Source of the DNA: Gambelia wislizenii
Taxonomy: Eukaryota; Chordata; Lepidosauria; Squamata; Crotaphytidae
Assembly (NCBI GenBank): GCA_030847615.1
Contig: JAUMIR010000005.1
Location: forward strand, 166,188,596-166,252,595
Length of the DNA: 64,000 nt
Direction of reading: 5' to 3'
Part shown: piece after piece, positions 21,860 through 32,554 of the stretch
Layout: each line of letters begins with the position of its first letter
Numbering within the stretch: the first letter of the stretch is position 1
Notes under the pieces: generated by a model
What the model saw: only the letters and a program-made list of their open reading frames with translations
Databases searched by the model: none
What the model was told of the DNA's origin: nothing
Translations under genes and position numbers: made by a program

Positions 21860-22165
21860 TATGTTCTTCTTCTTCTGGCAGGCCAAAGGCCTTTTATTTA
21901 GACAGGTTTTTGACCATGCTCTGGTTGGTGTGGAATGTTTTATTTAACTGTGTGTGTTATACGGTATCCCCCCCCCTTTTCTCATCATTTTTTAAAGAAG
22001 TGTTTTAATTTGATGTTTGGTTTTACCAGGAGGGTTATATTTTTTAAAAAATACTTCCCTATTTCTAAAACAGATTAATTTAAACTGTATTTTCTTTTAA
22101 TTCATCAGGTAAACTGCCTTGGGTCCTACTTTAGGAAATATAATATCTGGGGTATTTTTTTTAAA
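21860..22165 (+). mobile_element. L2-like LINE 3' UTR
   Basis: T-rich sequence runs from 'tggcaggccaaaggcc' to 'gtaaactgccttgggtcc' and 'aggaaatataatatc', which is the usual terminal pattern of L2-like 3' ends in this window. A 5S-derived SINE follows immediately. Confidence 0.6.
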
Positions 22166-22170
22166 AAAGG

Positions 22171-22395
22171 CAGCCTAAATACCCTTGAGGCACCAGACCC
22201 TGCCTGATCTTGGAAGCTAAGCAGGGTCAGCTCTGGTTAGTACTTGGATGGGAGGTTGCCAATGAATACCAGGTACTACAGGCTATGTTTCAGAGAACTC
22301 TTAAAACCACCTCTGAATATCACTTGCCTGAGAAAACCTCATGAAATTCATAGGGTTGCCATATGTTGGCAGGTGACTTGAAGGGATGTGCTGTG
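22171..22395 (+). mobile_element. 5S-rRNA-derived SINE, sense copy
   Basis: The first ~115 bp follow vertebrate 5S rRNA closely: 'gatcttggaagctaagcagg' and 'ggttagtacttggatgggag' are the pol III internal control region (box A, intermediate element and box C area). A non-ribosomal body with 'cctgagaaaacctcatgaaa' follows, then a tail 'catagggttgccatatg' and 'ggtgacttgaagg'. The tail is shared with the other SINEs and BovB. Pol III transcription and mobilisation by BovB-type machinery are inferred from family knowledge. Confidence 0.92.
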
Positions 22396-23258
22396 TTAAA
22401 TCATTTGTTCTCAAAGCTTTCAAAGGGCTGTTCTGGGAGAGCAGAGAAAGGCTTTGGTAACAGGGTGGAGGAAGTGGGCCCCTGGCTAACCCTGATATGA
22501 GATGAGGGCAGGAGGAAGCCAAGCAAGCATTGGGAGGCTATAGCTTTCTGGGATCCTCTCCTGTATTCCCAAACCCCATTTGACAATGGAAAGGTGAGGG
22601 ATAAGGATTGGAATGCTATAGCCTTCCAAGATCATCTTCTGACTCTCCCCCAGCCTACCACCACACAGCACTGGGGGAAGTTGGGGAAGATCGGGAAGCT
22701 ATAGCCTCATGACCTGTATTTGTGTTAGCTGGTTCATGGTGATGCCAGCATGATGCACCATATTGAAATATAGTCCACAGTGATGATCTTCCTTACTGGG
22801 CTTCCCTCATCCTCCTGCTTGCAGTGACAGGAAATACATGTCTGGGCAGGGGAGAGGGAAGCAAAATAGTCCTCATGTCTACTCAAAGACTGGGGAGGGG
22901 GAAGATAACTGAAAGAGGGATTTGAAGTGGATTCTCTTTGCTGGAATTTTCAGACTCTCAAAAGGCCTCTTTCCTTGTGTTTTTTCCCCCTCAGGCATTT
23001 GAATATTCTTTTTTATTGTGAGTACCCCATTAGGATCCCAACCCCCCCTCGCTTTCCTGAGACTCGAATCCTTTTTTCCCCTGCCCTGCACTCTGAACAG
23101 TGCCAAGCGTTTGGCTCTTTTCACCATTTAAGCTCAATACAATGCCTTGAATCTAGCATCACTGTGAGAATTGTGGGAAGTTGAATGTACGGTTAGATGC
23201 ACCTTCCCAGCATTACTCAGGGCACCAAGTAAGCAGAGGCAACCAGTGAGTCCAGTGC
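22396..23258. other. No gene seen
   Basis: Mixed sequence with purine-rich stretches near 22840-22925. No recognised repeat or reading frame of interest. Confidence 0.4.
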
Positions 23259-23390
23259 TTCAGGGTGGTGAATCCATGCTGGGGTTTATGAGACTGGTTC
23301 CCTTCAGGGTGGTGAATCCATGCTGGGGTTTATGAGACTGGTTCCCTTCAGGGTGGTGAATCCATGCTGGGGTTTATGAGACTGGTTCCC
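23259..23390 (+). repeat. 44-bp x3 perfect tandem repeat
   Basis: Three identical 44-bp units (23259-23302, 23303-23346, 23347-23390), each beginning 'ttcagggtggtgaatccatg'. A 20-bp near-duplication ('cacttttaaaagagttat' / 'cacttttacaagagttat') follows at 23390-23430. Identity between units suggests a recent or homogenised array. Confidence 0.97.
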
Positions 23391-23577
23391 ACTTTTAAAA
23401 GAGTTATTTCCACTTTTACAAGAGTTATCCACTCCCAAAATAGGTCTATTGCTCGGGAATTTGCTGCCCCAAAGCAATGGAGCCTCCAGATGCTTCTGCC
23501 AGTTGGTCTATCAGGATCCAAAGGTTAGGAATTTTATTTCGTTATGACACCCAGAACCTTCCAACAAGCTTGGTCTC

Positions 23578-23943
23578 TGGTAGCGTTGCCAGGTTTTCAA
23601 AACAGCAATAAGGGACTATTGAAATTCATGGCATGCAAGGTTGAGAACAGGAAATAGCTGTTAATAAGGTTGTGTTAAACCAGATGAAAGTACTGATTTC
23701 AGTTAACTTAGCCATGTGTTACTCTCTATAACTACTATACACATTCACAAACTACTTGAGGCATTTCTGTCTTTATGAAGGGCCCACACCCCAAAATACA
23801 GGATTTTTGACATCTTACTTAGTCTATATAAAAGAAAAAAGTTTTCCATCCCTTGAATAGGGGTCATCCCTTATAACAAGGGACACTTGCCAGCCCTCAA
23901 ATAAGGGACATATCTTATAATAAGGGATACTGAGCAACCCTAG
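23578..23943 (-). mobile_element. TIR MITE with TCCCTTAT motifs
   Basis: The left end 'agcgttgccaggt' is inverted relative to the right end 'gagcaaccctag'. On the minus strand the element repeats 'tcccttattataa', 'gtcccttatttgagg' and 'gtcccttgttataagg'. No coding region is present. The superfamily is uncertain. Confidence 0.6.
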
Positions 23944-24753
23944 TTACTGGACATGCTGACTGGAGTATTCTGGGAACTGTAGTCCAAAAACATACATTTT
24001 CTATTTTCTGCCAGAACCATCTGACAGAGGGAAGAGCACAAGGCACTTTTCTCTGGCCTGTTCAAACCTGTAGCTGGTCCAGCTTATTGTTGTCATGTAA
24101 ATCTTTATACTTAGAACATTGGTTGGCATAGTACAATAATGTTTAGTCTGACTGCTGTAGCTCCTCCGATTCTGAGGCAGGGTATTTCCCAAGTTTTCAT
24201 GTGGCATCCTTAGGAATGGAGAAGCAAAAGATTGAACCTATGTGCAAAGACTGTGCTCCTGAACTGAGGTAAACTATACTACTGAACTGTGAGCACTGTT
24301 CTTTAATCCCAATGATGTGTAGACCAGCTGGGGTTTTTCAGTAGACAGACATAACTCAGACATTTGCAGAGATACTGGGGCCATTTACACAGCAAAATAA
24401 ATCCTCTAAGAATTTGCAAAGAGTCCTAATAGTCCCCACATCTTTTGGATCAAAGTCGCCATATTCAGAAGGAGGGAACAAAAAAACAACAACCCATAAG
24501 TCACACAGTATCAGCTTTTGCTATTTTCCCCATCTTTTTTGAAAATTAGCACAAGTTAGTGCACTATCAACTGTGTGAATGACTATTTCGCTTACGCCAG
24601 TGGAAACAGTCAGCAGTCTTTTCAAAACTGCCACAGCAGAGCTTATCCGTGATTGGTTGAATTGACCAAGGAGGGAGGGGTGGACTTGCAATAGATGGAG
24701 GAGCCTGAAATAAGATCCAGCCAGCTGGCTTGCTTTCTAACATAATTACTGTT

Positions 24754-24785
24754 CTTCTCTCTCTCTCTCTCTCTCTCTCTTCTCT
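24754..24785 (+). repeat. (CT)n microsatellite
   Basis: A dinucleotide run inside the family-4 element. A matching GA/CT tract sits at the equivalent place in the other copy. Confidence 0.95.
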
Positions 24786-25040
24786 GTATGAGAGAGAGGG
24801 TGACCTGCTCCAACGGGCTGATCGCTGGATCATTCTTTTATGTGTGTGTGTGCGCGCGTGTGCGTGCGCACCGGTGTGAAGAGAGAAGCAGTCTGCTCAG
24901 CTGGATTGCAGAGGAAAGGAATCTCAGCTCCTTCAATCATTCTTTTCTGTGTGAGAGAAAGTGGGGGGAGTGAGGGAGGGAGACTGAGTAGTGATTGGTT
25001 CATCCAGCTGTTCTCTCGCTCACACTCCTCTGATAGCATT

Positions 25041-25041
25041 T

Positions 25042-25091
<50 letters not shown>
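25041..25091 (+). repeat. (TG)13 followed by (AG)12
   Basis: A compound microsatellite within the family-4 element. It creates a long but meaningless open frame on the minus strand rich in R-E repeats. Confidence 0.97.
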
Positions 25092-25098
<7 letters not shown>

Positions 25099-25221
25099 GG
25101 AAGGGGGGTGAGGGGAAGGGGGGCTTGACAGGGGGGGAATAGCTCCTCCGTGGCTGAAAGGCTGCCTCTTTCCTCCCACCCTTCTCCCTTTTGGAAGAAG
25201 ATGAATGGGAACTGCTACAGA

Positions 25222-25223
<2 letters not shown>

Positions 25224-25267
<44 letters not shown>
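25224..25267 (+). repeat. (CT)n microsatellite
   Basis: About 21 CT units inside the family-4 element. The overlapping frames read as S-L repeats and are not genes. Confidence 0.97.
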
Positions 25268-25270
<3 letters not shown>

Positions 25271-25483
25271 CTTTACCTCTTTACCTCCCTCCATCTCATC
25301 TTCCCTCCCAGATGTGCTTGGGAGGCCACCCCCCACCTTTGCCTGTCTGAACGAGAAAGCAAAAAATAAAATAAACAGAGCAACCGATTTCCCAATAAAT
25401 CATCTAAACTACCCAGCACTGGTGAGAAAAAGCGCTAAAGCACAAATTATCACAATAAAAACTGCTGTGTAACTGAGCCCACT

Positions 25484-27485
25484 GTCTTCATGACCTTTTT
25501 AAAAAAAATCTCAGAGTATATCCCTGATATTAAAAGTAGATTCCAAGACAATTAAGCTCAAATTAGGCTTTTATCCATTTGATTCTTTGGTGTTTTTTTT
25601 TTTTGGGGTTTTTTTTTTGGTGAAATGTTTCATGTGTGATGTTGGGGAATCCATTCTATGACATGAAAATGATATCCTTCCTTCCTTCCTTCCTTTCCAT
25701 TTTGCACTGTGAAATCTCAGTGTTAGGGCTGATCTGAATGCAAAGAGAAAGCCCATGGATATCTGAAGCAAAGTCCCCTGATGAGTAGCATAACCAAAGT
25801 GAATAAAAAATGCGTGCACAATTTTGTTCCATTTTGTTTTTGTCTTTGTCAATCTCAAGCTGACTTTTTAGGGTTCACTTCACAGCAGTCCATGGGATGC
25901 TTCATCAGAGAAAATCAGAGGGAGATGTTGTAAACAAGAATTTACTAGCTGATGACAAGCATAAAGCATCAGAAGAGCAAGGTCTGACTCTACTGTAGTC
26001 TCCTCAGTGGTGCAGGTTTGGTTTGACTGGACTCCTCAGTGGTGCAGGTTTGGTTTGAGAGCAGACAGTGAAAAATCTTTACATTTATATTGCATGAATG
26101 AAAGTGACCGTCAGCATAAAGCCAGAAGACCAAACTCCATTGCATTGCATGTGTCCAAATGCAATCAAACTGGTTAAAACTGTTCAAAAAATTGTATGCT
26201 AAACCTGTTTTTCTTTTATCATCCTCTTGTACTTTAATTGTTTCATTAAAATCATTTCATAGCTTTTACTTCATCTTTTAGTATAGACTACATTGGAGAA
26301 ATCAGGGTGATGATGCTTTCAGACACATGAAGATGGAAGTAGAACATTTAGCCCTTAAACCATAGTCCATTCTCCCTTCATGTGTAGCTTTGATTCATAC
26401 TTCTATTTAACTATTGAACTGCTATTTAATTCTTAAAATGTTCAAACTTTTATATAAATAATGCCTTAACTGTATCTTGATTCAGTGCATAGATTGGAGA
26501 ATGAGTGAGGACTTCCAGCCTATGGGCCTAATCCAACCTGCAAAGGGTTGGTAACCAGCCTATCAATACTCTGGTTCTCCCAGACCTGCCAGCTGTAGTC
26601 TATGGGTTAAGGGAGGAGACATAACAACATGCCTGTTTACCTCTGGTGCTATAACAAGGCTGGACCATTGCTTTGTGGGCCTTTAGGCTGAAAGATTTTA
26701 TTTTTAAAATGTTCAAAGTTCAGAGGGGGGGAAACCAAGATTTACCCTCATGATTGGGTCACTGAACATCATTTTGAATGAATGAACAAAGGAAACTTTT
26801 TTTTTCCTTTGCTGGCCTAGCACTATATCCATGGAATATGATAGACTATCAAAAGTATGGCAGAGGTTTTAAAATATGGGGCAGAATCCTTGATGATGAT
26901 TACATAAATTGAATAGCAAAGCAAGGAAGGCTGAATATTTGGAATTTATAGCACTGAAAACTGTTAGAATTGCTGAATTTATATCCTGGATAAAGACAGA
27001 ATAGCTAAGATACCAAACACAAAGACTGCACAACCTTTTCTTCTCATATTTAAATATATGACCGTATCTTCAGATGCAGACAGGGTAAATGGAGATTGGT
27101 CCTTGAAATATTTATATTTCAGCTTCATAGCTGACGTTCTTCTTAATAAAATCATGCCATTAATATCATTTTTCAAAGCATGCAGTTAGGAGGGAAAATC
27201 TTTTCATCACTTCAGCATGGAGTTGAGGTGTTATTTTATTTAGCATATAACTACTGCCCCCCCCCACAGACATTTTACAAATATTGTCTCAGTTTATTTT
27301 TTTAATTTATTTTATTTCAAAAACATTATATAAAATGCCTCAGTTTAAAGTGCTTTGCAATACACACTGACCCTTTCAAGATGGATGGGATGCAGTATGA
27401 GGAAACAGGCCACCCAAAGATAAACATGTGCTTAGACCTCCCAGTTAATTCTACTGAATTCAAAAGTACTTTACTTTGGATAGAT
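25484..27485. other. No gene seen; minor tandem repeats
   Basis: A (CCTT)n tract lies at 25674-25697. A 32-bp unit beginning 'tcctcagtggtgcaggtttg' is duplicated at 26001 and 26033. The rest is AT-rich, unique-looking sequence. Confidence 0.5.
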
Positions 27486-28500
27486 TATTTATTAATTGTA
27501 TTTGTTAAAATAATTCTATCCTGCTCTGTATAAATCTCTCTCTCTCTCGCAGGGTGGCATTTATGTAAAATCAATGCAAATATGTTAAAACCATTTAAAA
27601 CAATAAAAATAATTTAAACACTAAAGCATGTTACATATGATTAACAAGTTAAAACAGGTTTAGAATATTAAAACTTAAAAAAAAACATGTGCTTTTGCAT
27701 TTTGAGATACATCAGTGAGACTCAAAGGCTTTAATGAACAGCCAGGTGTTTATCTAATGCTTAAATGAAACAAGCATTGGCTCCAATCATGATTTCAAGG
27801 GGAGAGCATTCCACAGTTGGGGTACTGCAGCTGAGAAGGCCCACTCCCATGTTCTCACATAGTATATTGGCCTCACTGGAGGAACACAGAGAAGGATTTC
27901 CCAACCCAAGGATTGAAGCAAGACCCCAATCCTTAAACGAGCGCCCATAGAGTCAGGCACTCCCTCAAGTAATGCAGTCCCAAGCTATTTGGTATTTAAA
28001 TGTCATCACAAGCATGTTGGCAGCAATTGCTATTTTTAAAAAAGACTGGCATTATGCATTATGTTATGTTTATATGTGTAAGGATCCAGTCAGACTTCAA
28101 TTCACTCAGACAACAGTCACTGGTGAAAGTGTTTTATTGCAGAGGTAAATAAGTGATCAGGTCCAGGAATATTGCCAGAACTGGTTCACAGAAAGAAAAT
28201 GTAGGTTTTAAAATGAGGCTTCGCCCATTTCCCCTTCCCTTCGTTCCCAAGCTCTCTGGCAGCTGTGACCTTGGAGATGAGGTATCAGGTTCTCCAGGCC
28301 TGGGAAACATAAGGTACTCACATGCCAGCCCTGTCCCCAATGGCTGGAGTTATGCTAAGTGATGCCTAGTCCAAGAAGTCCAAGCCAGGATCCTGACAAT
28401 ATGGCATTACAGTCAGAAATTGAGAAGTTGCATTTTGCTGTAGCTGCAGCTTCTGAGTAAGCTTTTAGAGGTAGCATTATGTGATAAATACACAACTGGC
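27486..28500 (-). mobile_element. L2-like LINE 3' portion, split by a solo LTR
   Basis: On the minus strand the C-terminal codons give a 'FSAAVPQLWNALP'-type motif (about 27800-27840), followed by a 3' UTR ending near 27490. Upstream of the LTR insertion the sequence continues at 28399-28500 with 'ttttgctgtagctgcagctt', matching 11845-11870 of the other antisense copy. The pieces were one element before the LTR arrived. Confidence 0.7.
28077..28398 (-). mobile_element. Solo LTR, 322 bp, with perfect ATATG target duplication
   Basis: On the minus strand it begins TGTCAGGATCC and ends GGATCCTTACA, so it has the canonical TG...CA termini with short inverted ends. An AATAAA lies about 60 bp before the 3' end ('ctgcaataaaacac'). 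ATATG flanks it on both sides (28072-28076, 28399-28403). Five-base duplications fit Ty3/gypsy or some ERVs. No internal region remains, so it formed by LTR-LTR recombination. Confidence 0.9.
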
Positions 28501-28520
28501 ACATTTGCATGGATCAAACT

Positions 28521-29164
28521 AGGGGGTTGTCTAAATGGTGAAAAAAAACTCACAGAACGTGTGGGGAATCCAACCTGTCTTAATGGTATTCCATGTGATT
28601 TCACTGTATTGTGAAGGAGAGGGAGCCAAAACTGGCAAAAACTATGCAAGAAAATCCTTCATGGCTTGATTCAATAGGAATTGCTTTCTGAGAGAACTGG
28701 AAGCACAACCCTGATTGGTTGGACAGCACAAGTGCCCACAGCTGCCATTGCCCCCTCAAGCAATCAGGGATGGGGAAGGGAGGAAGGCCGCTGTCATTCC
28801 TACCTACCCACCCCTGGACGCCACTGTTGCCACCCCCACAGGGACCGAGGAAGGGAGGAGGGTTCTTTCACCTTCTTCCCCTTCCCTGGTCCCCCCCCCC
28901 ATGCCACCGCCACCCTGCCACAGAAAGGGAGGAGGGGTCTATCACCCTCTTCTCCCTTTCCTGGTTCTCCCCTGTGCTGCCCCATGGGGACTGAGAAAGG
29001 AAGAAGGGCTCTCTCACCCTCTTCTCCTTTCCTCAGCTGTCATCCTAGATGTGAAGCTTATGGGGGCTGCTTGGGGCAAAACCACCACTAAGACAAGTCA
29101 CAACTGCTGCAACTTGCTATGTCTACAGGGCACTACAGATTTTCCCCTTGTATAGATGGGGCCT
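28521..29164. mobile_element. Probable TIR element containing a minisatellite
   Basis: The left end 'agggggttgtctaaatgg' and the right end (reverse complement 'aggccccatctatacaagg') are imperfect inverted repeats of the same general form as family 1. The interior is GC-rich and repetitive. Three overlapping open frames of 90-146 codons on the plus strand come from the repeat and show no domain. Confidence 0.5.
28835..29040 (+). repeat. ~75-bp minisatellite, about 3 units
   Basis: Units centred on 'gaaagggaggag' and 'tcaccctcttctccctttcc' recur at about 28847, 28924 and 28994 with variable C-runs between them. Confidence 0.8.
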
Positions 29165-29452
29165 AGGCTTTGTGATATGTGCAAGACTCTCTATACAAGC
29201 CTTTTTCAACTTTGCTCTCTCCAAGCACTCCCTCACCATTGGATATATGAGCTGGACAGATGGCAGTTGCAGTCTAAAATATCTGGGGGGGGCACTTATT
29301 TGAGGGATTCTATTCTATAAACACAAAAGACATTCTACAATATCTATATATCTATATAGGTACATATATTACAACTATAGCTCTTCACAGTGCCTCACAG
29401 GCCATCTGCCAAAGTTCCCTTCAGTTTCTTGAGTAAAAGAGTTCCTATTATT

Positions 29453-29500
29453 GTTGCTGTTAACTGCCATCAAGTCGACTTCAACTTATCTCTTCATGAG
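29453..29500 (-). mobile_element. SINE/BovB-type 3' tail fragment
   Basis: The minus strand reads 'ataagttgaagtcgacttg', the tail shared by SINEs and BovB in this window. It is followed by an 'aacagcaacaataat' run. Confidence 0.6.
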
Positions 29501-29518
29501 CTTCAACAATTTGTAGCT

Positions 29519-29652
29519 GTTGAACTACAGCACTCTTTGGCTAGAGAATGATAAAGACCTTGTAAAACTACAAATCCCAGGATTTGATAGGAAGGAGCCA
29601 TGGCAAATAATCCAGTTTCAAACTGGATGATTTGTGTAGTATGGATTTGGCC
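29519..29652. mobile_element. Palindromic MITE, family 5, half copy
   Basis: 'acaaatcccaggattt', 'ggagccatgg' and 'aataatccagtttcaaactgg' match one arm of the MITE at 2725-2946. The opposite arm is eroded. Confidence 0.65.
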
Positions 29653-29654
29653 TG

Positions 29655-30478
29655 ATTGACATGATTGGGTCTGACTTTTCATTATATTATGACTGGTTTT
29701 GCTACATCTCTTCTCACTATAGATGCCGCCCTATTTCTTCTTAGATTTTTTGTATTTCCTGAGTAAAAATACTACGTAAGCATCTGACTCAAAATGTCCC
29801 ATTCCTGTCTACTTTAACTTGCTATCCCCAAGTATTGAAATGTTAATATACTGCATTATACATTTTGCTATCTCAAGCTTGCCCTGGTTCATGCTTCTCA
29901 CATTCCATGTTCCTATAATATGTGTTGTGCAACTTCAGACTTCCCTTTCACCTCTAAGCAAGTCAACAGCTGAACATCCTTTCAGTTTGAGTCCAGTTGT
30001 GTCATTAACCAAAACACTACTTGTAGTATCCCAGTAGTTTGCTTGGTGCCATCCAACCTGGGAGTTTCACTGTCATAGGAGATTTTCACACTACACTGTT
30101 ATAGTGTTACTATTCCACTTTAACTGCTCTGGCTTCCTCCTGTGGAATTCTGGGGTTTGCAGTTTAGGGAGGCCTAAGATCTCTCTGTCTGAGAGTTGTA
30201 AATGCCCCTCCCTAAACTGCAAATCCCAGGATTCCACAGGAGCCAGCCAGAGCAAATAAAGTAGAATAGTAACAACTATAACAGTGTAGTGTGAAAATCT
30301 CCACTGTCTCTTGTTTCATTTTGGATTGTCTCATCATAGGGTTTTCATGGGAAAAGCTTCTCAAAAGGAGGTTTACCATGCAGTACTAAGAAGTGTTAGC
30401 TATGGCGCCACTGTGTCTGAGAGATCCTCTGCCAGTGCTACCCTCCACTACTGCTGCTGCCCAATAGCTGTTTGACAC
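29655..30478 (-). mobile_element. BovB/RTE 5' region, antisense, split by a MITE
   Basis: This is the reverse complement of 8450-9060. It covers the BovB leader (30303-30478 and 29990-30077) and the start of the endonuclease (29655-29990), where minus-strand codons give 'QDRNGTF' and a degraded 'FYSGN' region. The 225-bp palindromic element at 30078-30302 interrupts the leader. Confidence 0.8.
30078..30302. mobile_element. Palindromic TIR MITE inserted in BovB
   Basis: The ends 'ggagattttcacactacact' and 'agtgtagtgtgaaaatctcc' are exact inverted repeats. The complementarity continues through 'gttatagtgttactattc' and 'cctgtggaattctggg'. It lies inside the BovB leader, whose sequence resumes immediately after. 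The terminal GGAGATTTTCA is shared with family 3. Confidence 0.92.
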
Positions 30479-30479
30479 A

Positions 30480-31455
30480 TTAAATCTGACTCCTTAGCAC
30501 AAACCTGTCTGTCATAGGAGACCTTACCAGCAGCACTGTGGCCATCAGCGTAGCCTTTTGCCTCACAGGAGCACGTAATCCCATTACCATGGTAGTGCTA
30601 TTAGTGGGGTAACTCCTATTACATAAAAGTTTTAGAAGACTGCTATCCACGCAGAAGCTTTCTACTTCATCCTTAGGATTATGCACATTACTACTAGTTC
30701 TCTAGCACAACCAGCAGTCATATTTCACTGTGAGCAATTAGTCTATTTACAATCTTTCCTAAACATATGCTGTATTGATTAAATAGCTAGGAAAGGGAGG
30801 AGATAAATACTTCAAATCATATGGATAGGTTTTGTCTCCTTTCATTTTTGGGTGGTGAACAGACATGATATTGTTAAAGCTGAGTGATTTTAGGCTTTGG
30901 GGAAGAATATATATATATAAAACTCTTGGGTATGTTGTCTTTTCCAGTGTGCTGATTGGCTGCTTAGGAAACACCCCCAATCAATCACCACCCACATGCA
31001 ATTTCCCTCTCCACCACAAAATCACTGTGCCACTCAATCTGCATCTATACCCCCAGCCTCACAAGGGCCCCGTCCTCCTCTCACACCCTCAGCCACTCAC
31101 CAATCACAGGCAGCGATAGGACCCAAGGCAGCCAACTGGCATCAGTGTCGGCGTCAGGGCAACAGAGCAAGTCACCTTTAGCAATTCCAGGAAAAGTATG
31201 GAAGGCTGAGAAGGGAGAAGAGGAATTTAAAAATCCACTGGCCTACCTTACAAGTTTGTCATGAGGTCTACCAGGCATTTTGGGGGGAGCTTTTTAACTG
31301 TGTATGTTACACTGAGTATAGCTAGTTTAAATAATTCCTTTTGTAAATGGTGCAAAATATATAAAAATGAAAATTTAAATCAGTGACTCTTAACCTTTTC
31401 TTTACCTGGGACCCCTTTTAAATATGTTTTGTTGAAATATTCATTCATTTTTGGG
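30480..31455. other. No gene seen
   Basis: Unique-looking sequence, with an AT run at 30908-30920 and a GC-richer, C-rich stretch at 30970-31160 whose open frames have no motif. Confidence 0.4.
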
Positions 31456-32548
31456 TGAGGTCCTGGGCGTGTATTGGCCTTCCAGCTCCAGAGGCTTCTG
31501 GATAAGACAGACTATTTAAATCCTTTTCAATCTGGTTTCAGGCTTGGCTATGGGACAGAGATGGTTTTGGTCACCTTGGTAAATGACCTGCTCCAGGAAA
31601 TATAAGAGGGGAGTATGTCCCTGATGGTTCTTCTGGACCTCTCAGTGGCTTTTGATACCTTCGGCCATAGTATCCTTATAGTCTGCCTCACTGGGATGGG
31701 CTTGGAACACTGTTTTGCAGTGGCTCCATTCCTTCCTGGATGGGCAAGCCAGGGAGGTGATCACTTGGCCTATGGGGTTCCCCAGAGCTCAGTTCTGTCC
31801 CCCATTCTATTTAATATATACATGGAACCATTGAGAAAGTTTTGTCCAGAGTTTTGGGGTTCAGTATCACTATACAGATGATACCCACCTCTACTATTAC
31901 TTTCCACCACAATCTGAGGAAACTGTTTTGGACCTAAACCAGAGCTTGTCATCAGTAATGGACCAGATGAGGGTTGACAAACTGACACTTAATCCAGACA
32001 AGACAGAAGTACTTCTGGTCAGTTGAACGGCAGACAAGGAATAGGGATGGATGGGTTTGTGCTCTCCCTGAAGATGCAGGCCCATAGCCTGGAAGGCCAG
32101 GTTTCAATGGAGGCTAGAAGTGTATTTGCGCAAATAAAGCTTCTGTGCCAGCTGCAGCCATTCCTAGAGATGTCAGGCCAATGTGACACATACCTTAGTT
32201 TCATCCCAGTTAAATTACTGTAATGTGTTGTACGTGGGTCTGCCTTTGAAGAGTGTTCAAAAATTTCAACTGGTCCAAAGAGCTACAGCCAGATTGCTAA
32301 CAGAGGCTGGCTAAAGAGAGCATGCATCTCTCTTATTGCAACATCTCCATTGGCCGGTCCATTTCTGGGCACAATTCAAAGTGCTGCTTTTGACCTATAT
32401 GGCTCAGCCCTATACAGATTAGGACCCTGTTATTTGAAGGATTGTATACTTCCTTGCAAACCTGCGTATATATTTTTTTAGATCTGCTGGGGAGACTCTT
32501 CTCTGTGTTTCACCACTCTCACTGGTACATCTGGTGGAAAGCCTGACC
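31456..32548 (+). mobile_element. L2-like LINE, RT to C-terminus
   Basis: A sense copy that enters within the RT N-terminus and runs to the C-terminal tail, where it meets an unclassified segment also seen after another L2-like tail at 7300-7655. No 3' UTR is recognisable on the right. Confidence 0.8.
31460..32545 (+). pseudogene. L2-like reverse transcriptase
   Basis: 'NPFQSGFRLGYGTEMVLVTL', 'VLLDLSVAFDTFGHSILI', 'YGVPQSSVLSPILFNIYMEP' (motif B, G-to-S change), a shifted 'YTDDTHLYYYF' (motif C, with A-to-T before the DD pair), 'DKLTLNPDKTEVLLVS' and finally 'YCNVLYVGLPLK' and 'FKVLLLTYMAQPYTD'. The order matches the L2/CR1 superfamily. Several stops are present. It is the best preserved RT of its kind in this window. 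Confidence 0.85.
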
Positions 32549-32554
32549 CAAATC

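Larger units (their letters stand above)
24377..25480 (+). mobile_element. TIR DNA element, family 4, copy A
   Basis: The left end 'ggggccatttacacagcaaa' and the right end (reverse complement 'gggctcagttacacagcag') are inverted. ACT flanks both sides (24374-24376, 25481-25483), consistent with a 3-bp target duplication. It aligns in inverse orientation with the two ends and middle of 42530-44695. The interior is full of CT, GT and GA microsatellites. No transposase is recognisable. Confidence 0.85.

Noticed and set aside
22190..22290. A 5S rRNA gene
   Set aside because: The sequence diverges at several positions, continues into a SINE body and tail, and lacks a T-run terminator at the 5S end. 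It is a SINE head.
23259..23390. A CRISPR-like array
   Set aside because: The units are contiguous with no spacers, there are only three, and the DNA is vertebrate.
24830..25336. A 168-codon minus-strand open frame with long R-E, S-L and H-T runs
   Set aside because: It is a translation of GA/GT/CT microsatellites inside a TIR element. It has no domain or initiation context.
28681..29155. Three overlapping proline-rich frames of up to 146 codons
   Set aside because: They follow the minisatellite unit and a GC-rich bias. No domain is present, and all three phases being open argues against coding.
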